Assembly: GCF_014235185.1 (NCBI RefSeq)
Contig: NZ_CP060131.1
Location: forward strand, 5,525,501-5,589,500
From: Pseudonocardia petroleophila
GTDB lineage: Bacteria; Actinomycetota; Actinomycetes; Mycobacteriales; Pseudonocardiaceae
DNA: 64,000 nucleotides
Direction: 5' to 3'
In this document: piece by piece, positions 24,870 to 33,553 of the stretch
Position numbering within the stretch: the stretch's first letter is position 1
Layout: each line of letters begins with the position of its first letter
Notes under the pieces: generated by a model
What the model was told of the DNA's origin: nothing
Databases searched by the model: none
The model's input: the letters and a program-made list of their open reading frames with translations, nothing else
Position numbers and translations under genes: made by a program

Positions 24870-26275
24870 GCACGCCCACCCCGTCGCTGCGGCGCCGGGC
24901 GACGGTGGCGGTGCTCGGGCTGTTCGCGCTGCTGCTCGTCGTCGTCGGGGTGGTCATCGACATCGCGCTGGGCGCCCAGCTGCGCACCGAGCTCGACACG
25001 CGCCTGGCCGACCGCGCGGAGCGCGCGGAGGCGTTCACCGAGGCCGGGTTCCCGGCGAGCGCGCTGCCCGACCTGCTCGGCGGGCAGGACATCCGCGTCC
25101 GCGTCACCACCCCGGACGGGCGGACCTACGGCGACCCCGGCGTCGTCCCGGCCGCCCCCGACGCCCCCGCGGCCGCGGCGACGCTGACGGCCGAGCCGGC
25201 GCCGCCCGGTCCCCCGCGCGGTCCCGGTGGCGGCCCGCCGCCGGAGCCGCCCGCGGTGTCGAGCACCTCGCGCACGGTCGTGCTGTCCGACGACACCCGC
25301 GTGCTGCTCGTCGCCGACACCACCCAGATCGAGGGGGTCCGCACCCAGCTGCGGGCGATCATGCTGGTCGCGGGCCTGGCGACGCTCGGGCTCGCCGGCG
25401 TCGCCCTGCTGACGGTCGTCGCGCGCGCCCTGCGCCCCCTCGACGAGCTCACCGCGCTGGCCGGCCGGACCACCGCGGGCGACCGCGGGCAGCGGCTGCG
25501 CCCCGACCGCGCCGGCACCGACCTCGGTCGTGCGGGCGCCGCCTTCGACGGGATGCTCGACGCCCTGGAGTCCGCCGAGGCCCGCGCGCAGGGCGCCGCC
25601 ACCGACGCCCGCCGGGCCGAGGCGCAGACCCGCCGGTTCCTCTCCGACGCCGCGCACGAGCTGCGCACCCCGCTCGCCGGGATGCAGGCGGTGGCCGAGC
25701 AGATGCTCAACCGCTCCCCCGGCCCCGACGACCCGAACCACCGCCGCGTCACGCTGCTGATGCGCGAGACCGCGCGCACGTCGCGCCTGGTCACCGACAT
25801 GCTGGAGCTCGCCCGCATCGACAGCGGCCTGCCCCTGCGCCCCGCCGACGCCGACCTCGCCGCGATCGTCGACGCCGAGACCGAGCGGCTGCGCACGCTC
25901 GCCCCCGGCCTCACCGTGACCCGGACCGGCGCCCGCGGGCCCGTGCCGGTGCACGTCGACGCGGGCCGGATCGCACAGGTGCTCGCCAACCTCGGCGACA
26001 ACGCCCGGCGCCACACCCCGCCCGGCGGGGAGATCACCCTCGACCTGACCGGCCACGCCGTGACGGTCACCGACACCGGCCCCGGCGTGCCGCCCGGGGA
26101 GCGGGAGCGGATCTTCGAGCGCCTGGTGCGCCTCGACGACGCCCGCGACCGCGAGTCCGGCGGGGCCGGCCTGGGCCTCGCGATCGCCCGCGGCCTGGCG
26201 AGGGCCCACGGCGGCGACCTGACCCTCGTACCGGGTCCGACGGGCGCGAGCTTCCGCCTGACCCTCCCGGCCTGA
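24866..26275 (+). CDS. Sensor histidine kinase
   Basis: A 469-residue membrane kinase. Helices lie at about 10-34 and 160-185, around a Pro/Ala-rich periplasmic loop with a PPGPPRGPGGGPPPEPP segment. Next come HAMP (about 187-240), the dimerisation helix with phospho-acceptor His in SDAAHELRTPLAGM, and the ATPase domain with the N box (LANLGDNARRHTP), G1 (DTGPGVPP) and G2 (GGAGLGLAIARG). Both the sensor loop and the divergent secreted protein are Pro/Ala-rich; a direct contact is possible but speculative. The GTG start overlaps the regulator stop. Confidence 0.95.
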   Translation: MSTPTPSLRRRATVAVLGLFALLLVVVGVVIDIALGAQLRTELDTRLADRAERAEAFTEAGFPASALPDLLGGQDIRVRVTTPDGRTYGDPGVVPAAPDAPAAAATLTAEPAPPGPPRGPGGGPPPEPPAVSSTSRTVVLSDDTRVLLVADTTQIEGVRTQLRAIMLVAGLATLGLAGVALLTVVARALRPLDELTALAGRTTAGDRGQRLRPDRAGTDLGRAGAAFDGMLDALESAEARAQGAATDARRAEAQTRRFLSDAAHELRTPLAGMQAVAEQMLNRSPGPDDPNHRRVTLLMRETARTSRLVTDMLELARIDSGLPLRPADADLAAIVDAETERLRTLAPGLTVTRTGARGPVPVHVDAGRIAQVLANLGDNARRHTPPGGEITLDLTGHAVTVTDTGPGVPPGERERIFERLVRLDDARDRESGGAGLGLAIARGLARAHGGDLTLVPGPTGASFRLTLPA

Positions 26276-26277
26276 CC

Positions 26278-26298
26278 GCCCCGCACCGGTACCGGGGC
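26278..26298. terminator. Hairpin between kinase gene and dnaE
   Basis: GCCCCG and CGGGGC arms enclose a short CCGGTACCGG-containing centre in the 25-bp gap between two convergent genes. It can act on both strands as a terminator without a U-tract. Confidence 0.5.
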
Positions 26299-26300
26299 GC

Positions 26301-29300
26301 TCAGCCCAGGCAGCCCGGACCGAGCAGGGCCTTCAGGTCGCCCATCAGTGCGGAGGACTGGGTGACCTTCAGCCCGTCGTCGAGCTTCCAGACCTTCGTG
26401 CCGCTCCCGCCCACGAGCGCCAGGTGCACCTCGGACGTGCCCGGGTGGTGGCTGAGCACCTCCTTGAGCCGCGAGACCCGCTGCGGGGTGACCAGCTCGG
26501 TGCGCATGCTCACCTTGACCGGGGCGCCGGGACCGCCGCCCGCGACGGTGAGGTCGGGCAGGGCGAGGTCGTTGACGATCAGCGAGACGCGGTCGTCGCG
26601 GCGGTTGACCCGGCCCTTGAGCAGCACGATCGCGTCCTCGGCGACGTCGACGCCGACCACCTGGTAGCAGCGGGGGAAGAACAGCACCTCGAGCCCGCCC
26701 GCCAGGTCCTCCAGCTGCGCCGACGCCCAGGGCTCGCCGTTCTTGTTCACCCGCCGGTTCACCCCGGCGAGGATGCCGCCGATGGTGACCTGGTGCCCGT
26801 CGGGCACGTCGCCGCCGACGATCGCGGAGATCGGGGTGTCGGTCTTGGCCGCCAGCACCTGCTCCACGCCGTGCAGCGGGTGCCCGGAGACGTAGAGCCC
26901 GAGCATCTCCCGCTCCACGGCGAGCTTGTGCTTGGTCTCCCACTCGTCGTCGGAGACCTTGACGTCGAACACCGAGTCGAGCTCGGACGGGCCGGACCCG
27001 TCCATCGAGCCGAACAGGTCGAACTGGCCCATCGACGCAGCCTTCTTCGTGCTCATCACCGCGTCGATCGCGTCGGCGTGCACGAGGAGCAGGCCCTTGC
27101 GGGTGTGGCCGAGCGAGTCGAACGCCCCGGCCTTGATCAGCGACTCGATGACCTTCTTGTTGCAGACCACCGCGTCGACCTTGCGCAGGAAGTCGGAGAA
27201 GTCGGTGAAGTCGCCCTTGTCCTTGCGGGCCTTGACGATCGCGTCGACCACGTTGACGCCGACGTTGCGGATGCCGCCGAGCCCGAACCGGATGTCGGTG
27301 CCGACCGGCGCGAAGTTGCGCACCGACTCGTTGACGTCGGGCGCGAGCACGGTGATGCCCATGCGGCGGCACTCGGCCAGGTAGACCGCGGCCTTGTCCT
27401 TGTCGTCGCGCACCGAGGTGAGCACGCCGGACATGTACTCGGCCGGGTAGTTGGCCTTGAGGTACGCCGTCCAGTACGACACCACGCCGTACGCGGCGGA
27501 GTGGGCGCGGTTGAACGCGTAGTCGGAGAACGGGAGCAGGATGTCCCAGAGCGTCTTGACCGCGGCCGCGGAGTAGCCGTTGTCCTTCATGCCCTGCGCG
27601 AAGCCGGCGTACTCCTTGTCGAGGATCTCCTTCTTCTTCTTGCCCATCGCGCGGCGCAGCAGGTCGGCCTTGCCGAGCGTGTAGCCGGCCAGCACCTGCG
27701 CGATCGCCATGACCTGTTCCTGGTAGACGATCAGGCCGTAGGTCTCGCCGAGCACCTCCTTGAGCGGCTCCTCCAGCTCGGGGTGGATCGGGGTGACCGG
27801 CTGCCGCCCGTTCTTGCGGTCGGCGTAGTCGTTGTGGGCGTTGGCACCCATCGGGCCCGGCCGGTAGAGCGCGCCGACCGCGGAGATGTCGTCGAACTCG
27901 GTGGGGGCCATGCGCCGCAGCAGGTCGCGCATCGGGCCGCCGTCGAGCTGGAACACCCCGAGCGTCTCGCCGCGGGCGAGCAGGTCGTAGGTGTTCTGGT
28001 CGTCGAGCCCGACGTCCTCGATGACGAGCTTCGGCTTGCCGTTGAGCTCGATGTTCTCCAGCGCGTCGTCGATGATCGTGAGGTTGCGCAGGCCCAGGAA
28101 GTCCATCTTGAGCAGCCCGAGCGTCTCGCAGGCGCCCATGTCGAACTGCGTGATGATCGCGCCGTCGGCCTCGCGGCGCTGGATCGGGATGACGTCGATC
28201 AGCGGCTTGCTCGACATGATCACGCCCGCGGCGTGCACGCCCCACTGCCGCTTGAGGCCCTCCAGGCCGCGCGCGGTGTCGATGATCTCCTTGACCTGCG
28301 GGTCGACGTCGTAGAGCGCGCGGACCTCGGTGGCCTCGGAGTACCGCTTGTGCGTGGGGTCGAACACCCCGGACAGCGGGATGTCCTTGCCCATGATCGC
28401 CGGCGGCATCGCCTTGGTGATCCGGTCGGCCACCGCGTAGCCGGGCTGTCCGAACAGCACCCGCGCGGAGTCCTTGATCGCGGCCTTCGCCTTGATCGTG
28501 GAGTAGGTGATGATCTGGGCGATCCGGTCCTCGCCGTACTTCTCCGTGGTGTAGCGGATCATCTCGCCACGCCTGCGCTCGTCGAAGTCCATGTCGATGT
28601 CGGGCATCGAGATGCGCTCGGGGTTGAGGAACCGCTCGAAGAGCAGCTTGTGGTGGATCGGGTCGAGGTCGGTGATGCCCAGCGCGTAGGCGACGAGCGA
28701 GCCGGCCGCCGACCCGCGACCGGGCCCGCACCGGATGCCGACCTTCTTCGCGTGCTGGATCAGGTCGGCCGTGACCAGGAAGTAGCCGGGGAAGCCCATC
28801 TGGATGATGACGCCGACCTCGTAGTCGACCTGCTTGCGGTACTGCTCGGTGAAGCCGTTCGGGAAGCGCTGGTGCATCCCCCGCTCGACCTCCTTGACGA
28901 GCCAGCTCTCCTCGGACTCGCCCTCGGGCACGGGGGCCCGGGGCATGAGGTCCTGGCCCTCGACGAAGTTGACGTCGACCCGCTCGGCGATCGCGAGCGT
29001 GTTGTCGCAGGCCTCGGGGAAGGCGTCGTCCCACTGGGCCCGCATCTCGGCCGGGGACTTGAGGTAGAAGTCCTGCGCGTCGAACCGGAACCGGTTGGGG
29101 TCGGCGAGGGTCTTGCCGGTCTGCACGCACAGCAGCACCTCGTGCGGCTTGGCGTCCTCGGCGTAGGTGTAGTGCAGGTCGTTGGTGGCCAGGCCGGGCA
29201 GCTCGAGCTGCTTCTTGAGCCGGTGCAGGTCGTCGCGGACCCGGCGCTCGATCTCGATGCCGTGGTCCATCAGCTCGCAGAAGAAGTTGTCCTTGCCGAA

Positions 29301-29864
29301 GATGTCGCGGTAGTCGCTCGCGGCCTGCACGGCGGCGTCGTACTTGTCCTGCTGGAGCAGCCGCTGGACCTCGCCGGAGGGGCAGCCGGTGGTGGCGATG
29401 ATCCCCTTGCCGTAGGTCTCCAGCAGCTCGCGGTCCATGCGGGGCTTGTAGTAGTACCCCTCCAGCGACGCGAGCGAGGAGAGCCGGAAGAGGTTGTGCA
29501 TCCCCTCGTTGTTCTCGGCGAGCAGCGTCATGTGGGTGTACATCTCACCGGGGTTGTCGGTGTCGTCCGCCCCCGACGCGCCCCGGGCCAGCACGGCGCG
29601 CTTGCGCTCGTGGCGGCTCCCCGGCGCGAGGTAGCCCTCCATGCCGATGATCGGCTTGACGCCCGCGGCCTTCGCCTTGCGCCAGAACTCGTAGGCCCCG
29701 AACACGTTGCCGTGGTCGGTCATGGCCAGCGCGGGCATCTCCATCCGCGCGGCCTCCTTGAACAGGTCGTCCAGGCGCGCGGCCCCGTCGAGCATGGAGA
29801 ACTCGGTGTGGGTGTGCAGGTGGACGAAGCTGTCGCCGGAGGAGTCGGCACCTGAGCTGGCCAT
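26301..29864 (-). CDS. dnaE1: DNA polymerase III alpha subunit
   Basis: A 1187-residue replicative polymerase. The N-terminal PHP domain (about 10-290) begins VHLHTHTEFSMLDGA and keeps LAMTDHGNVFG, so its metal site looks intact; in actinobacteria this domain is the proofreading exonuclease. The Pol3 palm contains PDIDMDFDERRR with the catalytic aspartates, and CGPGRGSAAGSLVAYALGI precedes it. Fingers follow (VYQEQVMAIAQVLAGY, FNRAHSAAYG), then helix-hairpin-helix motifs and an OB domain near residues 1000-1080 (TIGGILAGVNRRVN). The ATG at 29864 gives the normal short leader; an earlier in-frame start would add a Pro/Arg stretch. This is the essential DnaE1 rather than the error-prone DnaE2, judged by length and the intact PHP. 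Confidence 0.96.
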   Translation of the reverse strand: MASSGADSSGDSFVHLHTHTEFSMLDGAARLDDLFKEAARMEMPALAMTDHGNVFGAYEFWRKAKAAGVKPIIGMEGYLAPGSRHERKRAVLARGASGADDTDNPGEMYTHMTLLAENNEGMHNLFRLSSLASLEGYYYKPRMDRELLETYGKGIIATTGCPSGEVQRLLQQDKYDAAVQAASDYRDIFGKDNFFCELMDHGIEIERRVRDDLHRLKKQLELPGLATNDLHYTYAEDAKPHEVLLCVQTGKTLADPNRFRFDAQDFYLKSPAEMRAQWDDAFPEACDNTLAIAERVDVNFVEGQDLMPRAPVPEGESEESWLVKEVERGMHQRFPNGFTEQYRKQVDYEVGVIIQMGFPGYFLVTADLIQHAKKVGIRCGPGRGSAAGSLVAYALGITDLDPIHHKLLFERFLNPERISMPDIDMDFDERRRGEMIRYTTEKYGEDRIAQIITYSTIKAKAAIKDSARVLFGQPGYAVADRITKAMPPAIMGKDIPLSGVFDPTHKRYSEATEVRALYDVDPQVKEIIDTARGLEGLKRQWGVHAAGVIMSSKPLIDVIPIQRREADGAIITQFDMGACETLGLLKMDFLGLRNLTIIDDALENIELNGKPKLVIEDVGLDDQNTYDLLARGETLGVFQLDGGPMRDLLRRMAPTEFDDISAVGALYRPGPMGANAHNDYADRKNGRQPVTPIHPELEEPLKEVLGETYGLIVYQEQVMAIAQVLAGYTLGKADLLRRAMGKKKKEILDKEYAGFAQGMKDNGYSAAAVKTLWDILLPFSDYAFNRAHSAAYGVVSYWTAYLKANYPAEYMSGVLTSVRDDKDKAAVYLAECRRMGITVLAPDVNESVRNFAPVGTDIRFGLGGIRNVGVNVVDAIVKARKDKGDFTDFSDFLRKVDAVVCNKKVIESLIKAGAFDSLGHTRKGLLLVHADAIDAVMSTKKAASMGQFDLFGSMDGSGPSELDSVFDVKVSDDEWETKHKLAVEREMLGLYVSGHPLHGVEQVLAAKTDTPISAIVGGDVPDGHQVTIGGILAGVNRRVNKNGEPWASAQLEDLAGGLEVLFFPRCYQVVGVDVAEDAIVLLKGRVNRRDDRVSLIVNDLALPDLTVAGGGPGAPVKVSMRTELVTPQRVSRLKEVLSHHPGTSEVHLALVGGSGTKVWKLDDGLKVTQSSALMGDLKALLGPGCLG

Positions 29865-30104
29865 CGGGGTGGGGAGCTCCCTCCTGGCACGGCCCGCCCG
29901 GGCCGCGCGATCGTCGCGTCCCGGCGGCAGGACGTTCCTCGGTCGGGCCGGCACCGTGGTGCGGCCCGGCCGACGGGCCGCGGGGATGGCTCAGGTTAAC
30001 CCCGACCCCCGACAGTTCCGGCGCTCCGGTACCGCCCGGCGCCGAACGCGCTGCTCACCCCGCCCGGCGGCGTGTCGACCACCGGACCGGGCCGCGGGAG
30101 GGGC
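29865..30104. other. 240-bp intergenic region before dnaE
   Basis: Holds the presumed dnaE promoter and the end of the glycosyltransferase gene behind it. I see no convincing ORF, hairpin or repeat here, and no clear TANNNT box at the leaderless distance from the dnaE ATG. Confidence 0.4.
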
Positions 30105-31283
30105 TCAGGCGGCGCGGACCGCCCCCGCCTCGCGGCGACCCAGCAGGCGCTCGTAGATCCCCTCGAACGTGCTCAGGGTCGCCCCGAGCTCGTGGGAGGC
30201 CACCAGCTCGCGGCTCGCCGCGCCCATCCGCCGCCGCATGTCGGCGTCGCCGACGAGCGTGGCCAGTCGCGTGGTGAGCTCCGGCACGTCGCCGGGGGTG
30301 TAGAGCCAGCCGTTGCGGCCCGGGCGGACCAGGTGCGGCAGGGCCATCGCGTTGGCGGCGACCACCGGGGTGCCCGCGGCCATCGCCTCCAGCGTCACGA
30401 GGCTCTGCAGCTCCGCGATGCCGGGCATGCAGAACACCGACGCCCGCTGGTAGGCGGCCACGAGCTCGTCCTCGTCGACGAAGCCGCGGAAGTGGGTGCG
30501 GGTGCCGATGCCGAGCTCCGCGGCGAGCCCCGTCCACTCCTCCCGCATGACGCCCTCGCCGATGATCTCCAGCTCGGCGCGGGTGCCGGCGGGCAGCGCG
30601 GCGAACGCGCGCAGCAGCTCGTCGACCCGCTTCTCCTGGTCCATCCGGCCGACGAACAGCACGCGCAGCGGGGCGGACGGGTCGGGCTCGGACCCCCGGT
30701 ACTTCGCGACGTCGATGCCGCAGGACACGGCGAGCGAGCCGGTCATCCCGGTGGCCTTCTCCAGCAGCTCGACGGCGCGCGGGGTGGGCGCGGTGACGAC
30801 GTCGGCGTGGCGGTAGATCAGGTGCATGTCCCACCAGCCGAGCCTGGTGACCGGCTTCTGCAGGGGCTTCGGCACGCGCGCGTGCCCGACCAGGTTCTCC
30901 GGCATGAAGTGGTTGGTGGCGACGATCGGCGTGCCGGCGGCGCGGGCGGCGTGCACGAGGCCGCGGCCGACCGGGAAGTGCCCCTGGACGTGCAGGACGT
31001 CGGGGGCGATCTCGGCGAACAGCCGGGCCGTGCGCGGGCGCGTGGTCCACGGCCACGCCACGCGGAAGTCGGGGTGGCTGAACCAGCGGTGCGACTTCAG
31101 CGTGTGCACGGTGACGCCGTCCTCGACGCGGACCTCCGGCGGCCCGTCGTGCGACGGCGCCACCACGTGCACCTCGTGGCCGCGCTCGGCCAGGCCAGCG
31201 GCGAGCCGCGAGGAGAAGCGCGACAGTCCGTTGACGTCGGGCGCGTAGGTGTCTGCGCCGATGACGATGCGTAGCGGCTTCAC
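30105..31283 (-). CDS. GT4-family glycosyltransferase
   Basis: A 392-residue GT-B enzyme. The N-terminal half has ADTYAPDVNGLSRFSSRLA and HEVHVVAPSHDG; DVLHVQGHFPVG and ATNHFMPENL form the acceptor side. The C-terminal half has LRVLFVGRMDQEKRVDELL and the donor-binding E-x7-E region ELQSLVTLEAMAAGTPVV. These match mannosyltransferases of the PimB/MgtA kind that build phosphatidylinositol mannosides or glycolipids, but the exact acceptor cannot be read. The GTG at 31283 has an AAAGGA ribosome site 10 nt upstream; no ATG lies near the start of the fold. Confidence 0.9.
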   Translation of the reverse strand: MKPLRIVIGADTYAPDVNGLSRFSSRLAAGLAERGHEVHVVAPSHDGPPEVRVEDGVTVHTLKSHRWFSHPDFRVAWPWTTRPRTARLFAEIAPDVLHVQGHFPVGRGLVHAARAAGTPIVATNHFMPENLVGHARVPKPLQKPVTRLGWWDMHLIYRHADVVTAPTPRAVELLEKATGMTGSLAVSCGIDVAKYRGSEPDPSAPLRVLFVGRMDQEKRVDELLRAFAALPAGTRAELEIIGEGVMREEWTGLAAELGIGTRTHFRGFVDEDELVAAYQRASVFCMPGIAELQSLVTLEAMAAGTPVVAANAMALPHLVRPGRNGWLYTPGDVPELTTRLATLVGDADMRRRMGAASRELVASHELGATLSTFEGIYERLLGRREAGAVRAA

Positions 31284-31327
31284 GGGGAGTGATCCTTTCG
31301 GATGCGGTCGGCCGGGGCCGACGCTGG

Positions 31328-32308
31328 TCACGGGCGGGGAGCGTGCCGCGGCGCCGCGGCGGGTTCGTCGGAGGGGGCGGGACCGTTGGGGGACGCGGAA
31401 CCGGCCGCGCGGGCGGCGGCGCGCGCACGTCGGGCGTCGGGGTGGTAGCGGGCCAGCGAGACGACCCCGGCGGCCGCGGCGGCGGCGCAGGCGAGGAGTA
31501 CGACGGCCTCGACCCCGGACGTCGCGGGGCCCTCGCCGAGCAGGACGATGCCCAGCAGCACCGCGACGATGGGGTCGACGACGGTGAGGCAGGCGATGAC
31601 CACCTCGGGCGGGCCGGAGGCGAACCCCTGTTGGATCAGCCAGCCGCCGACGAGCAGGGCGACCCCGATGCCGGCGGCGGTGCCGAGCAGGCGCGGGTCG
31701 TTCCACGCGACGAGGCCGGTGGTGATCTGCAGCGACAGCGCCCGCACCAGGGCGGACACCAGGCCGAAGGCGACGGCGCCCGCGGTGACGTAGGCGACGC
31801 AGCGGCGCCAGCCGCGGGTGAACGAGGCGATCCCGACCAGCACCAGGATCAGCGCGGTGCTGATGCCGCCGGCGATCAGCGTGGCGAAGTCGGGGACGCG
31901 GGTGGCCGACGTGGAGTTCGCGGCGATCGTGACGAACGCCGCGACGCCCGCCACGCTCAGCGCGACCCCGAGCAGCACCCCGCGGCCGGGGCTCTCGTGG
32001 GTGCGCCGGGCGGTGAGCAGCACCGCGATCGGCACGGCCAGCACCCCGATCGGCTGCACGACCGAGAGCGGGCTCAGCACCAGCGCGACGGCGTGCAGGC
32101 CGGAGCCCGCGCCGGCCGCGGCGAGACCGAGCAGCCACCCGGGGCGGCTGACCAGCGCGCGGAAGGCGCGCAGGCCCAGCCGCCTGCCGTCGGTGGAGAC
32201 GTCGTCGACCGCGTCGTGCTGCAGGGTGGCGGCCACCGCGAAGCAGCCCGCCGCGACCACCGCCAGCGCGATGGCCGGCGTGGACGCCAGGAGGGTCGGG
32301 GTGGTCAC
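31328..32308 (-). CDS. EamA/DMT-type membrane transporter
   Basis: A 326-residue protein with about ten hydrophobic helices in two similar halves, typical of the drug/metabolite transporter superfamily: ALAVVAAGCFAVAATLQHDA at the start, LSPLSVVQPIGVLAVPIAVLL closing the first half and LTVVDPIVAVLLGIVLLGEGP closing the second, followed by a basic, Pro-rich tail of about 40 residues. The substrate is unknown. Its GTG overlaps the stop of a 55-codon ORF (GTGA). It lies between two glycosyltransferases, so a lipid- or sugar-related role is possible but unproven. Confidence 0.85.
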   Translation of the reverse strand: MTTPTLLASTPAIALAVVAAGCFAVAATLQHDAVDDVSTDGRRLGLRAFRALVSRPGWLLGLAAAGAGSGLHAVALVLSPLSVVQPIGVLAVPIAVLLTARRTHESPGRGVLLGVALSVAGVAAFVTIAANSTSATRVPDFATLIAGGISTALILVLVGIASFTRGWRRCVAYVTAGAVAFGLVSALVRALSLQITTGLVAWNDPRLLGTAAGIGVALLVGGWLIQQGFASGPPEVVIACLTVVDPIVAVLLGIVLLGEGPATSGVEAVVLLACAAAAAAGVVSLARYHPDARRARAAARAAGSASPNGPAPSDEPAAAPRHAPRP

Positions 32309-32472
32309 GCGGTCTCCCCGCAGTCGGCCCGGTCGCCCAGCGGCGCCGGCACGTGGGTGGCGGCCCGGGCGAGCACCACGGGGCCCGGCTGCGGGGCGAC
32401 GACCAGCGCGCCGAGGACCACCGAGTCCCCCGCCCATGCGGTCCGCGTCGCGGACCTACCGATCGTCGTCAT
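32305..32472 (-). CDS. Small 55-residue protein coupled to the transporter
   Basis: Starts MTTIGRSATRTAWAGDSVVL and ends DRADCGETA. Third positions are almost all G/C, which supports coding. The centre is mildly hydrophobic (SVVLGALVVAPQPGPVVLA) but broken by prolines, so it is not a clear helix. A GGGAT sequence lies just before the ATG, and the stop overlaps the transporter GTG. No family is recognised; it may be a real small protein or a translational leader. Confidence 0.5.
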   Translation of the reverse strand: MTTIGRSATRTAWAGDSVVLGALVVAPQPGPVVLARAATHVPAPLGDRADCGETA

Positions 32473-32652
32473 GATCCCACCGTGGCATCCCGAAGCTGAG
32501 ACGTACATCAGGATCACTACCGAGTGGTATCGGGGGTTACCCCGAAACGCGCACGTCACGGCAGTGTTCTCCGACTCGTGGCCCCGCCGACGCCGTACCG
32601 TGACCCGACCGTATCCTTCGCGACCGGGTGCCTGCGTGACCAGGAGGCCACC

Positions 32653-32658
32653 TACACT
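32653..32658 (+). promoter_or_regulatory. -10 box of the alpha/beta hydrolase gene
   Basis: TACACT, 7 nt before the GTG at 32666; predicts a leaderless mRNA. It is the only plausible promoter for the two plus-strand genes that follow. Confidence 0.5.
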
Positions 32659-32665
32659 CCGCGCG

Positions 32666-33553
32666 GTGGCCAGCCTCCCCTCCGCATCGCGCTCGGAGCG
32701 TCTGCCGGGCCGTCGTCACGAGGTCGACCTCCCGACGGGAATGGTTCCGTACCGGACGTACGGCGACGTCACCGCCCCTCCCCTGGTCATGCTGCACGGC
32801 CTCCGGGGCGACCACCACGGCCTCGAACCGATCGTCGCGCACCTGTCCGGCTTCCACGTCGTGGTGCCCGACCTGCCGGGGTTCGGCGAGGCCCCGCCGC
32901 TGACGTCCGGCACCCACGATCTGGCCGGTTACGCCGCCTGGACCAGCAGGTTCGTCCGCACGGTGGCACCTGGCGCGGCCCTGCTGGGGCACTCGTTCGG
33001 CTCCATCGTGGCCGCGGCCGCCGTCGCCGACGGGCTGGCGGTCCCGAGGCTGGTGCTGGTCACCCCGGTCGCCGGGTCCGCGCTCGCCGGGCCCCGCCAG
33101 GTCATGACGAAGGCCACCGTGCTCGTGCACCGGCTGTGCGCCGCGCTGCCCGAGCGCCTCGGCTCGGCGGTGCTGCGCAGCCGGCTGTTCACGCGCGTCG
33201 CGAGCGTCGCGATGGTGAAGACCCCCGACCGGGAGCTGCGGCGCTGGATCCACGCCGAGCACGACCGGTACTTCGGCGGGTTCGCCGACCGCCGGGTGCT
33301 GATGGAGGCGTTCGGGGCGTCGGTGTCGCACGGGGTGGACGAGTCGGCCGCCCGGATCCTGATACCGACGCTGCTCATCGGCACCGAGCTCGACGACATC
33401 ACCGCCCCCGCCGAGCAGCGGCGCCTGGCCGCGGTGTTCCCGGACGCCCGGCTGGAGGTGCTCGACGGGACCGGGCACCTCGTGCACTACGAGCGTCCCG
33501 ACGCCGTCGCCGCCCTGATCACCGCCTTCCTCTCGGGCGAGGGCCCCGCGTGA
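32666..33553 (+). CDS. Alpha/beta-fold hydrolase
   Basis: A 295-residue serine hydrolase of the epoxide-hydrolase/haloperoxidase-like class. Oxyanion loop VMLHGLRGDHHG, nucleophile elbow GHSFGS (Ser near residue 112), acid residue in LIGTELDDITAP and catalytic His in GTGHLVHYERPD are all present. A cap region of about 60 residues lies between, with basic residues (RLFTRVASVAM). The substrate is unknown. Its stop overlaps the GTG of the next glycosyltransferase (4 bp), so the two are co-translated and may act on the same glycoconjugate. Confidence 0.9.
   Translation: MASLPSASRSERLPGRRHEVDLPTGMVPYRTYGDVTAPPLVMLHGLRGDHHGLEPIVAHLSGFHVVVPDLPGFGEAPPLTSGTHDLAGYAAWTSRFVRTVAPGAALLGHSFGSIVAAAAVADGLAVPRLVLVTPVAGSALAGPRQVMTKATVLVHRLCAALPERLGSAVLRSRLFTRVASVAMVKTPDRELRRWIHAEHDRYFGGFADRRVLMEAFGASVSHGVDESAARILIPTLLIGTELDDITAPAEQRRLAAVFPDARLEVLDGTGHLVHYERPDAVAALITAFLSGEGPA

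Noticed and set aside
32530..32545. Short TCGGGG-GTTA-CCCCGA hairpin upstream of the hydrolase
   Set aside because: Only 6 bp, common by chance at this base composition, and not placed at a gene end.
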